Part shown: positions 16,856-25,687 of the stretch, piece after piece | How the letters are laid out: every line of letters starts with the position of its first letter | Numbering within the stretch: position 1 is the stretch's first letter | NCBI GenBank assembly: GCA_018268075.1 | Contig: JAFDXH010000062.1 | Coordinates: 1 to 52,036 of the forward strand | DNA from: Bacteroidota bacterium | GTDB taxonomy: Bacteria; Bacteroidota; Bacteroidia; Chitinophagales; Chitinophagaceae | Length of the DNA: 52,036 nt | Direction: 5' to 3' | Made by a program: the position numbers and the translations under genes | The notes under the pieces: generated by a model | What the model was told of the DNA's origin: nothing | The model's input: the letters and a program-made list of their open reading frames with translations, nothing else | Databases searched by the model: none

Positions 16856-18514
16856 ATGTATTTTTTTAAAATCGTTTTCATTACAGCTATTATTTTGGCG
16901 CCCTTAGCATTAAGTGCGCAAACTACTTTTATTTCCGAAGGGTCAAAAGGGTATGACTTCTTAAACAGAATGGAAATAAAGCAACAAACAAATGCTGAAC
17001 TAAATTTTTCTACCTTAAAACCTTATAGCCGCAAAGCCATAGTGCCTGCTATTCAGGCATTAGATAGCAGCGTAGCGGGCGCCAATCTTTCGCCCATAGA
17101 TGCATACAACCTTCAATCTTTTCTGATGGAAAACTCAGAATGGGTTTCTGGCACGCATGATAATTTTTTGAGCAAAAAGCCTATCTGGAATACTTTTTAT
17201 AAAACCAAAGCAAACCTCTTTGAGGTAAATACCAAGGATTTTTTTCTCGCTGTTAATCCTATCATCTATTTTATGGCAGGGAAAGAATCCGGTAATAACA
17301 ACAATTTATTTTTAAACACACGAGGTATTACAGCACGGGGCAGAATAGCCAACAAGATTGGGTTTTCTACCACCATTAAAGAAAACCAGGAGCGTGGCCC
17401 TTCTTATTTTCAAAGCAGGGTAAATCAATATAGAGCGGTACCCGGCGTAGGTTTTTACAAGCCCTTTAAAAATACAGCATTTGATTATTTTGATGCCCGT
17501 GGGTATGTAACCTTCAATGCTACCAAATATATAGATATACAATTTGGATATGATAAAAATTTTATCGGCAATGGTTACCGCAGTTTATTTCTGAGTGATG
17601 ATGGCAATAGTAATTTATTCCTGAAATTAAATACCCGTATCTGGAAATTTAATTATCAAAATCTTTTTATGGAGCTGATGCCGCAGTTTCAAAAGCATGG
17701 AGATAACCTGCTGGCCAGAAAATATGCTGCTATGCACCACCTGAGTATGAATGTAACCAAGTGGTTGAATATAGGTTTGTTTGAAAGCATTGTTTTTGGC
17801 CGGAAACAATATTTTGATTTTGAATACTTGAATCCAATTATTTTTTTGCGCTATGCAGAGGGCAATGTAGGCAGCCCCGACAAAGCGCATGTAGGCATTG
17901 ACTTTTCGGCAAATGCTATGCATCAGTTTCAGTTTTATGGGCAGTTTTTATTAGACGAATTTGTGGCCAAAGAAATTTTGAAAAACAATGGATACTGGGC
18001 TAATAAATATGGGTATCAATTGGGTGTAAAATATGTAGATGCGTTCAAAATAAACAATCTGGATCTTCAATTAGAAGTGAACCGTGTGAGGCCTTTTACC
18101 TATTCGCATTACGACTCTGTAACCAATTATACGCATTACAATCAAATGCTGGCGCACCCGCTGGGCGCTAATTTTCAGGAAATAATAGGCATCCTGAAAT
18201 ATCAGCCTGCACCCAAATGGTATGTAAATGCAAGAGCCATCTATTACTACCAGGGATTAGATTCTCTGGGTGAAAACTTTGGCAGCAATCCTTTTGAATT
18301 ATATACTACGCGCACCAAAAACTATGGGTACTATGTGGGTGATGGCAAAAAGGTAAAATGCCTGAATGCTACCTTATCACTTGCTTATGAGCTGAGGGAA
18401 AATTTATTTATTGAGGGCAATTATATTTTCAGGAAATACAGCGACATGCCTAACAGCAGTTTTTTCAATTTTGGTATCCGGTGGAATGCGGCGAGAAGGG
18501 AGTATAATTATTGA
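16856..18514 (+). CDS. Wzi/RemB-like outer-membrane beta-barrel protein
   Basis: A 552-residue protein with a signal peptide ending near residue 21 (ALSAQ). The mature part begins with GSKGYDFLNRMEIKQQTNAEL and continues with repeated amphipathic strands, for example VNPIIYFMAG, IDIQFGYDKNFIGNGYRSLFLSDD and FFNFGIRWN at the end. The KNFIGNGYRSLFLSDD and NLFMELMPQ blocks are what I associate with Bacteroidota proteins labelled capsule-assembly Wzi family or gliding protein RemB. A role in surface polysaccharide attachment or adhesion is therefore possible. Placement beside porT and a type IX cargo fits a surface role. Confidence 0.65.
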   Translation: MYFFKIVFITAIILAPLALSAQTTFISEGSKGYDFLNRMEIKQQTNAELNFSTLKPYSRKAIVPAIQALDSSVAGANLSPIDAYNLQSFLMENSEWVSGTHDNFLSKKPIWNTFYKTKANLFEVNTKDFFLAVNPIIYFMAGKESGNNNNLFLNTRGITARGRIANKIGFSTTIKENQERGPSYFQSRVNQYRAVPGVGFYKPFKNTAFDYFDARGYVTFNATKYIDIQFGYDKNFIGNGYRSLFLSDDGNSNLFLKLNTRIWKFNYQNLFMELMPQFQKHGDNLLARKYAAMHHLSMNVTKWLNIGLFESIVFGRKQYFDFEYLNPIIFLRYAEGNVGSPDKAHVGIDFSANAMHQFQFYGQFLLDEFVAKEILKNNGYWANKYGYQLGVKYVDAFKINNLDLQLEVNRVRPFTYSHYDSVTNYTHYNQMLAHPLGANFQEIIGILKYQPAPKWYVNARAIYYYQGLDSLGENFGSNPFELYTTRTKNYGYYVGDGKKVKCLNATLSLAYELRENLFIEGNYIFRKYSDMPNSSFFNFGIRWNAARREYNY

Positions 18515-18590
18515 CGGCCTTTGCAAGAATTATTTTTGAGTTTCGAAAATTGCCAAAAATTAAATTGACTCACTGCCTCAACCTATCAAA

Positions 18591-18735
18591 AGATTGCTTC
18601 GTGCTTTGAAATGACGTAAACCTCAATATCGGTGCAAGAAGGCCAAGCTAAAAGCATCGCCTCATTCTTGCAACAACCGAGAGTACGAAGCAAACTCAAA
18701 CCCATCAAAAGATTGCTTCGCGCCTCGTAATGACG
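18591..18735. repeat. Two direct copies of a dispersed 26-bp repeat, with a degenerate inverted copy between
   Basis: Copy one (18591-18616) and copy two (18710-18735) both read AGATTGCTTCG...AATGACG and differ at a few inner bases. A degraded opposite-strand copy lies between them (about 18661-18697, TCATTCTTGCA ... ACGAAGCAAACTC). The same element, in better form, occurs at 51837-52015. It resembles the palindromic REP-like units seen between genes in many bacteria. It fills the 248-bp space between the convergent barrel and porT genes. Confidence 0.8.
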
Positions 18736-18762
18736 CAAGGGGACAACATGTATTACGTAAAA

Positions 18763-19476
18763 CTATTCCACAGTTAGAGAAAAAGTAATCATTCGCGAAT
18801 TGATCTTGTCTATCACATTAGAGTATTTCAGATCTACATCGCGGCTATGCAGGTTTACCAGCCCACTACTTAGTTTAATCTCTGGCGATAGCACAAAAAA
18901 CGGGAAATAAATATGGAAGCCCAGCCCTATTTCGGCACTCAGGTCAGATCGTTTTAGTTTTATCAGGTCTTCGGCCTTGGTAGCCTTGGCATTGCTAGCC
19001 AAGTCATAGTCAAACTTGCCACCTAAAATCGTATATACCTTCATGTTACCAATGCGATCGCTGCTAAACTTGATGTGTACCGGAAAGCTTAAAGTGATGG
19101 ACTGAATTTTTTTGGTAATGGAAGTATCGGCATCATAATTCTGTTTATACAAAAAAGCCTTTTCAGAAAAAGTAAGGTCTAATGGATGCAGGCGCAAATC
19201 AAAATGATCGTTCATGCGTACATTGACCAACCACGCAAGATTGATACCGGAATTGTTGATACTCTCTATATCCATAATAGAATCGTACTGAAGAAACCGG
19301 GGGTGATGGGTAAAATTAAAGTGAGATTTATTATAGCCTATTTCTATCCCGAAGTGATAGGGTTTATCATCATGGCTTTCCTGATTTGTATAATCACGCA
19401 ACTGTGCCATAGAAGCAGACATACAAAACAAAGAAAGAAAAGTAACGACTATTTTTCTGCGCAATAAATGGTGCAT
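18763..19476 (-). CDS. porT: PorT-family outer-membrane beta-barrel protein (type IX secretion)
   Basis: A 237-residue protein with a signal peptide (residues 1-24, cleavage after MSASMA). An eight-strand-type barrel follows, with HFGIEIGYNKSHFNF, LAWLVNVRMNDHFDLRLHPLDLTFSEKAFLY and a terminal strand MITFSLTVE ending in a hydrophobic residue plus E. The FDLR...FSEK block and the length of about 240 match PorT/SprT, needed for type IX secretion and gliding. The 5' end overlaps ubiE by 28 bases; ubiE-porT adjacency is, from memory, conserved in Bacteroidota and supports the call. A generic PorT-like barrel remains possible. Confidence 0.75.
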   Translation of the reverse strand: MHHLLRRKIVVTFLSLFCMSASMAQLRDYTNQESHDDKPYHFGIEIGYNKSHFNFTHHPRFLQYDSIMDIESINNSGINLAWLVNVRMNDHFDLRLHPLDLTFSEKAFLYKQNYDADTSITKKIQSITLSFPVHIKFSSDRIGNMKVYTILGGKFDYDLASNAKATKAEDLIKLKRSDLSAEIGLGFHIYFPFFVLSPEIKLSSGLVNLHSRDVDLKYSNVIDKINSRMITFSLTVE

Positions 19477-20192
19477 ATTCCTAAAGTCAATGTTTTGTAG
19501 AAAGCGTTTCTATAGTTTAATTGGTTTAATATGTGAATGAAATCTTTTTTTTCCGGAAATTTTGAAACAGAATTATTCAAGTATTCGTAAGCATCTCCAT
19601 CTTTGGAAACCATTTTACCGATGCCCTGAGCTACATATTTCATATAAAAATTATAAAATCCTTTTACAACAGGCGTGGCAGGTTTGGTACATTCTGCTAT
19701 CACGAGTTTGCCACCCGGCTTTAATACCCTCAATATCTCTGAAAGCCCTTTTTCAAGGTGCTCAAAATTTCGCACACCAAAGCCTACTGTAACAGCGTCA
19801 AACGTATTATCAGGGAATAAAATTGCCTCGCTATCGCCCTTTAACAGTTCTATGCGGCCTGAATAGTTTTCTTTCTCCATTTTTTTTCTTCCTATTTCAA
19901 GCATGCCTTCGCTAATATCTATACCAGTAATTTTTTGAGGGTTCAAAATCTTAAGCGCTGTAATGGCAAGGTCGCCGGTACCTGTAGCTACATCCAATAT
20001 TTGCTGTGGTGCATCCTTTTTCAATAGCCGTATGGCTTGTTTGCGCCAGCTCTTATCAATGCCTGCACTTAGAAATCTATTTAGAAAATCATATTTAAAA
20101 GCAATCTTATCAAACATTGCCTCCACCTGCACTGATTTATTTTCAGCAGAGTCCTTAAAAGGTACTACGGTATCGTGGGGGTAAATATTCAT
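19449..20192 (-). CDS. ubiE: Demethylmenaquinone methyltransferase
   Basis: A 247-residue SAM-dependent methyltransferase that makes menaquinone from its demethyl form. Family blocks are FDKIAFKYDFLNRFLSAGIDKSWR, the SAM-binding LDVATGTGDLAI, GIDISEGMLEIGRKK, DAVTVGFGVRNFEHLEKGL and LKPGGKLVI. All are intact. Bacteroidota use menaquinone, so the MenG role is expected rather than ubiquinone synthesis. A TAnnTTTG box ends 7 bases before the ATG, implying almost no leader. porT overlaps its 3' end, so the two form one unit. Confidence 0.95.
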   Translation of the reverse strand: MNIYPHDTVVPFKDSAENKSVQVEAMFDKIAFKYDFLNRFLSAGIDKSWRKQAIRLLKKDAPQQILDVATGTGDLAITALKILNPQKITGIDISEGMLEIGRKKMEKENYSGRIELLKGDSEAILFPDNTFDAVTVGFGVRNFEHLEKGLSEILRVLKPGGKLVIAECTKPATPVVKGFYNFYMKYVAQGIGKMVSKDGDAYEYLNNSVSKFPEKKDFIHILNQLNYRNAFYKTLTLGICTIYCAEK

Positions 20193-20199
20193 CAGCGCT

Positions 20200-20207
20200 C
20201 AAAGATA
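20200..20207 (-). promoter_or_regulatory. TAnnTTTG promoter box of ubiE-porT
   Basis: On the minus strand TATCTTTG matches the consensus exactly and is followed by 7 bases and then the ubiE ATG. The expected transcript start is therefore at or within about three bases of the start codon. The glyS gene has the same TATCTTTG-N7-ATG layout. Confidence 0.55.
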
Positions 20208-20564
20208 GTTTTTTGATATAAAACGAAAAAAGCAGTTTCATTCTTTCACGTTTATTTAATGAGTTTCATCAACATTCGTTGGCCCAAAAGTGCCAGAAAG
20301 TTGGCCTCATCTTTACAACTCCTTTAAATACATTCCCCCAAAAAAGGGGGTTATTACCTATTTTATTTCTAAAAAATATAATATATCTTCATACTGCCTT
20401 AACTGAAAAATCAAATACACCAAAGTCAATAAACCGAAGAAAAACATAGCAATCATCTTTATTCGCTAAATCCGTACTGGCTTTAAAAAACAAAAATAAA
20501 AAGCTGGCACCCTTCTTTTTTAAAAAGGTAATAATGATGAATCAACTTTAATCTACATGCCTGT
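20208..20564. other. Intergenic region between ubiE and the M43 protease gene
   Basis: Apart from the ubiE box at its left edge, this AT-rich stretch holds one small hairpin, CCCCC-A6-GGGGG (20335-20350), followed by TTATTA. No TAnnTTTG match was found close to the protease ATG, and no open frame or tRNA-like fold was seen. The protease promoter must lie here but cannot be placed. Confidence 0.5.
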
Positions 20565-23500
20565 ATGAATAAAATTCAATTCAAATCACCGCTGATTCTA
20601 TCACTGGCGTTTCTTATAATTTCCTTAGTATCCAAGGCACAAACACCACTTTCGCAATCTTTGATTGATTCTATCCGATCAACTAATAACATAGCAGAAA
20701 TATGTGGAACCGATATGATGCTCCGGCAACTTCGCAGTAATCCTGAATACAAGAAAAAAGAAGAACAGATGAACCGTGAGATACGAGCTGCATTAAATAC
20801 GTTGGCCGGAGATACCATCATTACCTTGCCGGTGGTGGTACATATCATCAATACAAGCCCCTACTCAATTACCGATGGCCAGGTATATGCAGGCATTCAA
20901 ACGCTGAATGATGCTTTCAGCAAATCGGGCGCCTATTCTGCCAGTGCCGGAGCAGATACTAAAATAAGATTTTGCATGGCAAAGACTGACCCTGATGGCG
21001 GTATCAGCACAGGTGTCACACGAACTGTTTCCTTTTTCTCTAATTCAGTGAATAAAGACAATGAAGATGCCAAATTGAAAAACCTTATTCAGTGGGACCC
21101 CCAACGCTACATTAATATATGGCTCATTACAAACGTAGAGTCTGAGAACTATGCAGAATATAGTTGTGGCACATGGAACCGCGCCAGAGTGGGCGCCTAT
21201 GCTACCATGCCACCGGGTGGTGGCCCGCTTGATGGAATTGTTACACCCGGGTTTGGAAGTGTTTTAGCACACGAGATGGGCCATTACCTTGGATTGTATC
21301 ACACCTTTGAGGGTGGTTGTTACAATTATGATTGTACAGTAGATGGCGATAAGGTATGCGATACTCCACCTGATGCTTCTAAAAAACCTTCTTCTTGTCT
21401 ATCACCGGAGAATTCGTGCTCCACCGATACTTTGTCTAACTATTCCAATGGTTTTTTCCATACCGATGTGCCCGACCAGATTTCAAATTTTATGGATTAT
21501 GGAAACGCTGCCTGTGCCAATCAGTTTACCCAAGGCCAAACAGATCGAATGAGAGCTGCAATTCTTACACAACGTATGAGCCTTTTGCAAAACGAATGCA
21601 ATCCGCCATGTACCGAATTGATGGTAGCGGGGTTTACCAGAGATGTTGCCTATTCTGTTATCAATAACACCATTAATTTTACCAATACTTCTATAGGTGC
21701 TACCAACTTTCAGTGGTTAGTGAATGATATCGTGGTTTCTACTGCTGCCAACTTCTCCTATACCTTCACGAATGCCGGAAAAGATAAGATCACCCTTAAA
21801 GCCTTTAATACTCCCGGATGCTTTGCTGCCTATACAGATTATGTGCTCACCGGCTGCGGTGTTACTGCAAGATTTTATAGCAACAAACAGTTCATTGCAT
21901 CTAAGGCTGGTATTTATACAGACAGTATTTTTTTTACCAATACTTCTTATAACGGCCTTACCTTTCAATGGCTGGTAAGCAATAGCAATGGCATGTCGGA
22001 GCAGGTATTAAGTACAAGCAAAGATTTTATGTACACCTTTCCTGATCCTTCCACCTATAAAATCAGGCTGGTAGCTACTAACGGATCTTGCTCGGATACC
22101 ACAGATTATTTTACAGTGCCCGTAGCAGACCCTACTGCAGATGCAGTACCCTGGAACGCCACTTATTCCTGCTATGGTAGCAATAAAGTAAGAATCAATT
22201 TCTGCATTTCAGTTTATGGCTATGCACCCCTGCGAAAAGGAACTCCTGTAAGTTTTTATGATGCAGATCCCAGATTTGCAGGCGCCAATTTATTGTCTCC
22301 AACATTTTATTTGCCCTATGATGCTCCAGGAGGAAACTGTTATGTATGTTTTAGTCACATTTTAAATGTAAATTATAAAGGGCTGGAGAAAATATATATT
22401 TCAATAAATGATTCAGGCAAAACTGTACCGGTAGTTTTTCCCAATACTACAATGGTAGAAAGTAATTACCTCAATAATATTACAACAGCTCAAACAATGA
22501 GAACAACAATCATTACCGCAATCTGCGATGGGCACAATTATGCCGGATATACAAAATCAGGTACATATATAGACACTTTGGTAAGTATAAATACCGGATG
22601 TGACAGCATACGTACATTGATACTGACTGTAAAGCCTGTATTTACTACCACAGTCACTACTTCTATATGCAAAGGCGACAATTATGCCGGGCATACAATA
22701 TCCGGCACTTATGTGGATGTGTATTCTGCAGTGAACGGGTGTGATAGTACCCGCACACTGTACCTAACGGTGAAGCCCACCTTTAAAACCACGCTAAGTG
22801 TAGCCATTTGTGAAGGGCAAAACTATTATGGACATACTACTGCCGGCACCTATATTGATCATTATTTTGCAATGAATGGATGCGATAGTATGCGAACAGT
22901 ATATCTGACAGTAAAACCCATAGCCCGTACAACTATCAATGCAACTATATGCAATGGCCAAAACTATGCAGGGCATACCCAATCCGGCACCTATATGGAT
23001 ACCTATTTTGGTACTAATGGGTGCGATAGTATTCGAACACTATACCTTACAGTAAATCCAGTTTTTAATACTACCGTTACCACAGCAATCTGCCAAGGCC
23101 AAAATTATGCAGGGCATACCTTATCCGGCACCTACACAGATATATATACAGCTACTAATGGATGCGACAGTACAAGAACACTAAATCTTACTGTAAATCC
23201 ATTAAAGTTTACTACCATTACTACTGCAATTTGTGCTGGCGAAAATTATGCTGGGCATACAGCCTCAGGAACTTATGTGGATGTGTACCTTTCAGCAGCC
23301 GGGTGCGACAGTACAAGAACGCTTTACCTAACGGTGAAGCCTATACGAAGCAAAACAGTGAGCGCCATTATCTGCGATGGCGAAGTATATGAAGGATATA
23401 CTGCAACAGGAATTTATGTAAATGTATTTACTGCACAAAATGGATGCGATAGCACCAGAACGCTTTACCTAACAGTAAAAAAACGAAGTTTTACAACTAT

Positions 23501-24332
23501 AAATGCTGAAGTTTGCCAAGGCAAATCTTATCTGGCAGGCGGTTATTTGCAAACTGCATCAGGAATTTATTACGATACTCTTACAAATTTTCTGGGCTGC
23601 GATTCGATCATCACCACTCACCTCATCGTTCATCCATTACCACGCCCAGATTTGGGCTCAGACAGAGGAATATGTATAGGTGATACACTCACATTGGACC
23701 CAGGAATATTTAAAAGCTATCTCTGGCAGGACGGAAGTGGTAAGTCCACTTTTAGTACCAATCATATAGGGCAATATCGCGTTACCGTTACAGACAATTA
23801 TGGATGTGTAGCATCAGCAGCAATGAGCGTGTTGCGTATAGACCCGTTGCCTGTAAACTTCTTACAGCCCGATACAAGTCTTTGCAGAGGCAATACAGTG
23901 CACCTCTTTGTACCGGGGTTTAAAAATTATATGTGGAGCACTGGCCAAAGTAGCGCCTCCATTGATGTAACCCGAGATGGAATATATCTATTGCACGTAA
24001 CAGATAAGAATGGATGCAAGGGTACTGATTCTGTAAAAATATTTTTTTATGATTGCAAAGATGTATGGCTGCCCAATGCATTTACCCCAGATCGTAATGG
24101 GCTCAATGATATATTCAGGCCAATATTCCCAGCGCCGGTAAAGAATTATCAAATGCAAATATGGAATCGTACTGGCACTAAAGTTTTCGAAACTACCCAA
24201 ATGGCTCAAGGCTGGGATGGAATGTATAAAGGCATTTCCCAATCGGTGGGCGTTTATGTGTATGTAATCACATTCATAAATGTGGATGGGAAAGAAGTGA
24301 TGAAGAAAGGTATTATTACCTTAGTTCGGTAA
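20565..24332 (+). CDS. Secreted M43-family metalloprotease with PKD domains, tandem repeats and type IX sorting domain
   Basis: A 1255-residue protein. A signal peptide covers about residues 1-25 (LIISLVSKAQT). The zinc site is HEMGHYLGLYHTF: His236, Glu237, His240 and His246. A Met-turn follows in SNFMDYG, typical of pappalysin-like M43 metallopeptidases. Two PKD-like domains occupy about 350-520 (FQWLVNDIVVSTAANFSYTF; FQWLVSNSNG). Eight repeats of 47 residues span 652-1025. Two Ig-like domains with C...Y/W.W..G patterns follow. The last 85 residues (WLPNAFTPDRNGLNDIF ... GVYVYVITF) match the gliding-motility-associated C-terminal domain that directs type IX secretion and surface attachment. 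It likely digests extracellular protein. porT in the next transcription unit encodes part of its exporter. Confidence 0.9.
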   Translation: MNKIQFKSPLILSLAFLIISLVSKAQTPLSQSLIDSIRSTNNIAEICGTDMMLRQLRSNPEYKKKEEQMNREIRAALNTLAGDTIITLPVVVHIINTSPYSITDGQVYAGIQTLNDAFSKSGAYSASAGADTKIRFCMAKTDPDGGISTGVTRTVSFFSNSVNKDNEDAKLKNLIQWDPQRYINIWLITNVESENYAEYSCGTWNRARVGAYATMPPGGGPLDGIVTPGFGSVLAHEMGHYLGLYHTFEGGCYNYDCTVDGDKVCDTPPDASKKPSSCLSPENSCSTDTLSNYSNGFFHTDVPDQISNFMDYGNAACANQFTQGQTDRMRAAILTQRMSLLQNECNPPCTELMVAGFTRDVAYSVINNTINFTNTSIGATNFQWLVNDIVVSTAANFSYTFTNAGKDKITLKAFNTPGCFAAYTDYVLTGCGVTARFYSNKQFIASKAGIYTDSIFFTNTSYNGLTFQWLVSNSNGMSEQVLSTSKDFMYTFPDPSTYKIRLVATNGSCSDTTDYFTVPVADPTADAVPWNATYSCYGSNKVRINFCISVYGYAPLRKGTPVSFYDADPRFAGANLLSPTFYLPYDAPGGNCYVCFSHILNVNYKGLEKIYISINDSGKTVPVVFPNTTMVESNYLNNITTAQTMRTTIITAICDGHNYAGYTKSGTYIDTLVSINTGCDSIRTLILTVKPVFTTTVTTSICKGDNYAGHTISGTYVDVYSAVNGCDSTRTLYLTVKPTFKTTLSVAICEGQNYYGHTTAGTYIDHYFAMNGCDSMRTVYLTVKPIARTTINATICNGQNYAGHTQSGTYMDTYFGTNGCDSIRTLYLTVNPVFNTTVTTAICQGQNYAGHTLSGTYTDIYTATNGCDSTRTLNLTVNPLKFTTITTAICAGENYAGHTASGTYVDVYLSAAGCDSTRTLYLTVKPIRSKTVSAIICDGEVYEGYTATGIYVNVFTAQNGCDSTRTLYLTVKKRSFTTINAEVCQGKSYLAGGYLQTASGIYYDTLTNFLGCDSIITTHLIVHPLPRPDLGSDRGICIGDTLTLDPGIFKSYLWQDGSGKSTFSTNHIGQYRVTVTDNYGCVASAAMSVLRIDPLPVNFLQPDTSLCRGNTVHLFVPGFKNYMWSTGQSSASIDVTRDGIYLLHVTDKNGCKGTDSVKIFFYDCKDVWLPNAFTPDRNGLNDIFRPIFPAPVKNYQMQIWNRTGTKVFETTQMAQGWDGMYKGISQSVGVYVYVITFINVDGKEVMKKGIITLVR
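22518..23640 (+). repeat. Eight in-frame tandem repeats of about 141 bp within the protease gene
   Basis: The period is 47 codons. Each unit has the pattern IC.G.NYAGHT.SGTY.D.....NGCDSTRTLYLTV.P, beginning at the IC pair. Units 2-6 are most alike; unit 1 and unit 7 are intermediate and unit 8 is diverged (VCQGKSYLAGGYLQTASG). Each has one Cys in the IC motif and one in GCDS, suggesting one disulfide per unit after export. Confidence 0.9.
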
Positions 24333-24382
24333 TTGACATTGTTCTAAAAAGTTGCCCTGCATAAAATATCCAGTGTCAATTA
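24330..24382. terminator. Hairpin overlapping the stop codon of the protease gene
   Basis: TAATTGACA (24330-24338) is mirrored exactly by TGTCAATTA (24374-24382). Three further pairs, one of them G-T, extend the stem to 12 bp around a 29-base loop. The TAA stop codon is part of the stem. No T run follows, so it could be a 3'-end stabiliser or a factor-dependent terminator rather than a classic intrinsic one. Confidence 0.4.
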
Positions 24383-24614
24383 ATAAAGTGGCGAAAGATT
24401 TATATCCTACAGCAATTGAGTTGCCGGAATAAAATTTAATAATGCCGAATCTAATTGGAATTTATTTCAAACAATTTTTTCTATAGGTATAGTGCCCCAT
24501 AATATTACCACATAATCCTGCGGGATATTTTGTAAATAAAGATGGCAAAAGGTTTCCTTTGCTATTAGGCTTTGTGTGCATCACTTCATTTCATTAAAAC
24601 GTATCTTGCAGCAC

Positions 24615-25247
24615 ATGCAAATTATTAAAGCTCAATACCTCGTCAGTAGCCCAGACTGGGAGAAATGCCCGCCCCCGACAAAGCCAGAATTTGCGTTTAT
24701 AGGGCGTAGCAATGTTGGCAAATCATCGCTGATAAATATGCTTTGCAATAATGAAAAATTAGCAAAAACATCTAACTCGCCCGGCAAAACACAGATGATC
24801 AATCACTTTGAAATAATAAGCGCCAATGAGGTATCCGGTAAGCAAAGTAGTTGGTATCTTGTAGATCTTCCGGGATATGGGTTTGCAAAAATATCAATCA
24901 GCAGCAGGCGAAGGTGGGAGCAAATGATAGAAAACTATCTCAGAAAAAGAGCCAATATCCCTTACATCTTTGTGCTGATAGACTCCCGGCACAGCCCCCA
25001 AAAGATAGATCTTGATTTTATAGAAAAATTGAATTTGTGGCAAATTCCCTTTTCCTTAATATTTACTAAAACAGATAAGGAAACCCAAGCCCTCGTTAGT
25101 AAAAATGTAAAGGCATTTTTAGCTTCGCTGAGTAAGCAACAACAGTTTTTACCCCGTCACTTTGTAACCAGCTCAAGAAAAAAAACAGGAAAAAAACAAG
25201 TGCTGGATTTTATTTCAGAAGAAATGGATGACAGACGGACAGAATAA
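24615..25247 (+). CDS. engB: Ribosome biogenesis GTPase YsxC/EngB
   Basis: With the ATG at 24615 the protein has 210 residues and starts MQIIKAQYLVSSPDWEKCP, as homologues do; an ATG 39 bases further upstream is in frame but adds an untypical extension. GTPase motifs are G1 GRSNVGKSSL, G3 DLPGYGFAK, G4 TKTDK and a G5-like TSSRKKTGK. The family acts in late assembly of the large ribosomal subunit. It is the single plus-strand gene between the protease and the convergent ECF module. Confidence 0.95.
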   Translation: MQIIKAQYLVSSPDWEKCPPPTKPEFAFIGRSNVGKSSLINMLCNNEKLAKTSNSPGKTQMINHFEIISANEVSGKQSSWYLVDLPGYGFAKISISSRRRWEQMIENYLRKRANIPYIFVLIDSRHSPQKIDLDFIEKLNLWQIPFSLIFTKTDKETQALVSKNVKAFLASLSKQQQFLPRHFVTSSRKKTGKKQVLDFISEEMDDRRTE

Positions 25248-25284
25248 AAAAAAATACCTCACAGCCAGAAAAAGCAATGAGGTA
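25246..25284 (-). terminator. Intrinsic terminator of the ECF/Spy operon
   Basis: Read on the minus strand, TACCTCA and TGAGGTA form a 7-bp perfect stem (25278-25284 with 25255-25261), followed at once by nine T (25254-25246). The loop is 16 bases. It sits 23 bases past the stop of the last gene of the operon and overlaps the end of engB. Confidence 0.7.
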
Positions 25285-25306
25285 AAAAGATACAATTCAA
25301 ATTACT

Positions 25307-25672
25307 TTAATTATTACGTCTTTGTGGGCGCAGCGTTGCTTCTACTTCGTCTTTATATTTTTTATATTGTGCTTCCGTAAAAATGGCTTTTAATTTTGCA
25401 TCTCTATCATTGGTCATTTTTTCAAAAACATTTCTATCCGGGCGCTCTCCGCTAGCACGTAAGCTGTCCATCATATTGCTTTGCATTCTATAAGATTGTG
25501 TAAATACACTATCCGTTTTGGTAGTTTGGGTAGCATCCAGATTGAGTGGCGCCAACTTTTCCATTATTCCCTTTACTCTTTCTTCTACTGATAAGCGTGG
25601 AAAATTTTGAGCAAAAAGTGATGCGCTTGTCATCAATATAAAAGACAACAACATGGTGATCTTTGTTTTCAT
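25307..25672 (-). CDS. Small Spy/CpxP-like periplasmic protein
   Basis: A 121-residue protein with a clear signal peptide (cleavage near ASLFAQ, residue 22). The mature part is helical and charged. It holds two Spy-type motifs: LNLDATQTTKTDSVF (the LNLT-x-Q type) and FTEAQYKKYKDEV (the LTxxQ type). Spy-like proteins are periplasmic chaperones or stress sensors. It is the last gene of the unit, 15 bases after the other Spy-like gene. Position after an ECF sigma module suggests that it is a target or sensor of envelope stress. Confidence 0.65.
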   Translation of the reverse strand: MKTKITMLLSFILMTSASLFAQNFPRLSVEERVKGIMEKLAPLNLDATQTTKTDSVFTQSYRMQSNMMDSLRASGERPDRNVFEKMTNDRDAKLKAIFTEAQYKKYKDEVEATLRPQRRNN

Positions 25673-25687
25673 TTTGTTTTATTTTTT

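Noticed and set aside
20335-20350. CCCCC-A6-GGGGG hairpin as a terminator
   Set aside because: It lies between two divergent starts, where no transcript should end, and has no T run.
22518-23640. Regular 141-bp repeats considered as a CRISPR or satellite array
   Set aside because: They are in frame, encode one consistent protein pattern inside a large gene, and are not identical short repeats with unique spacers.
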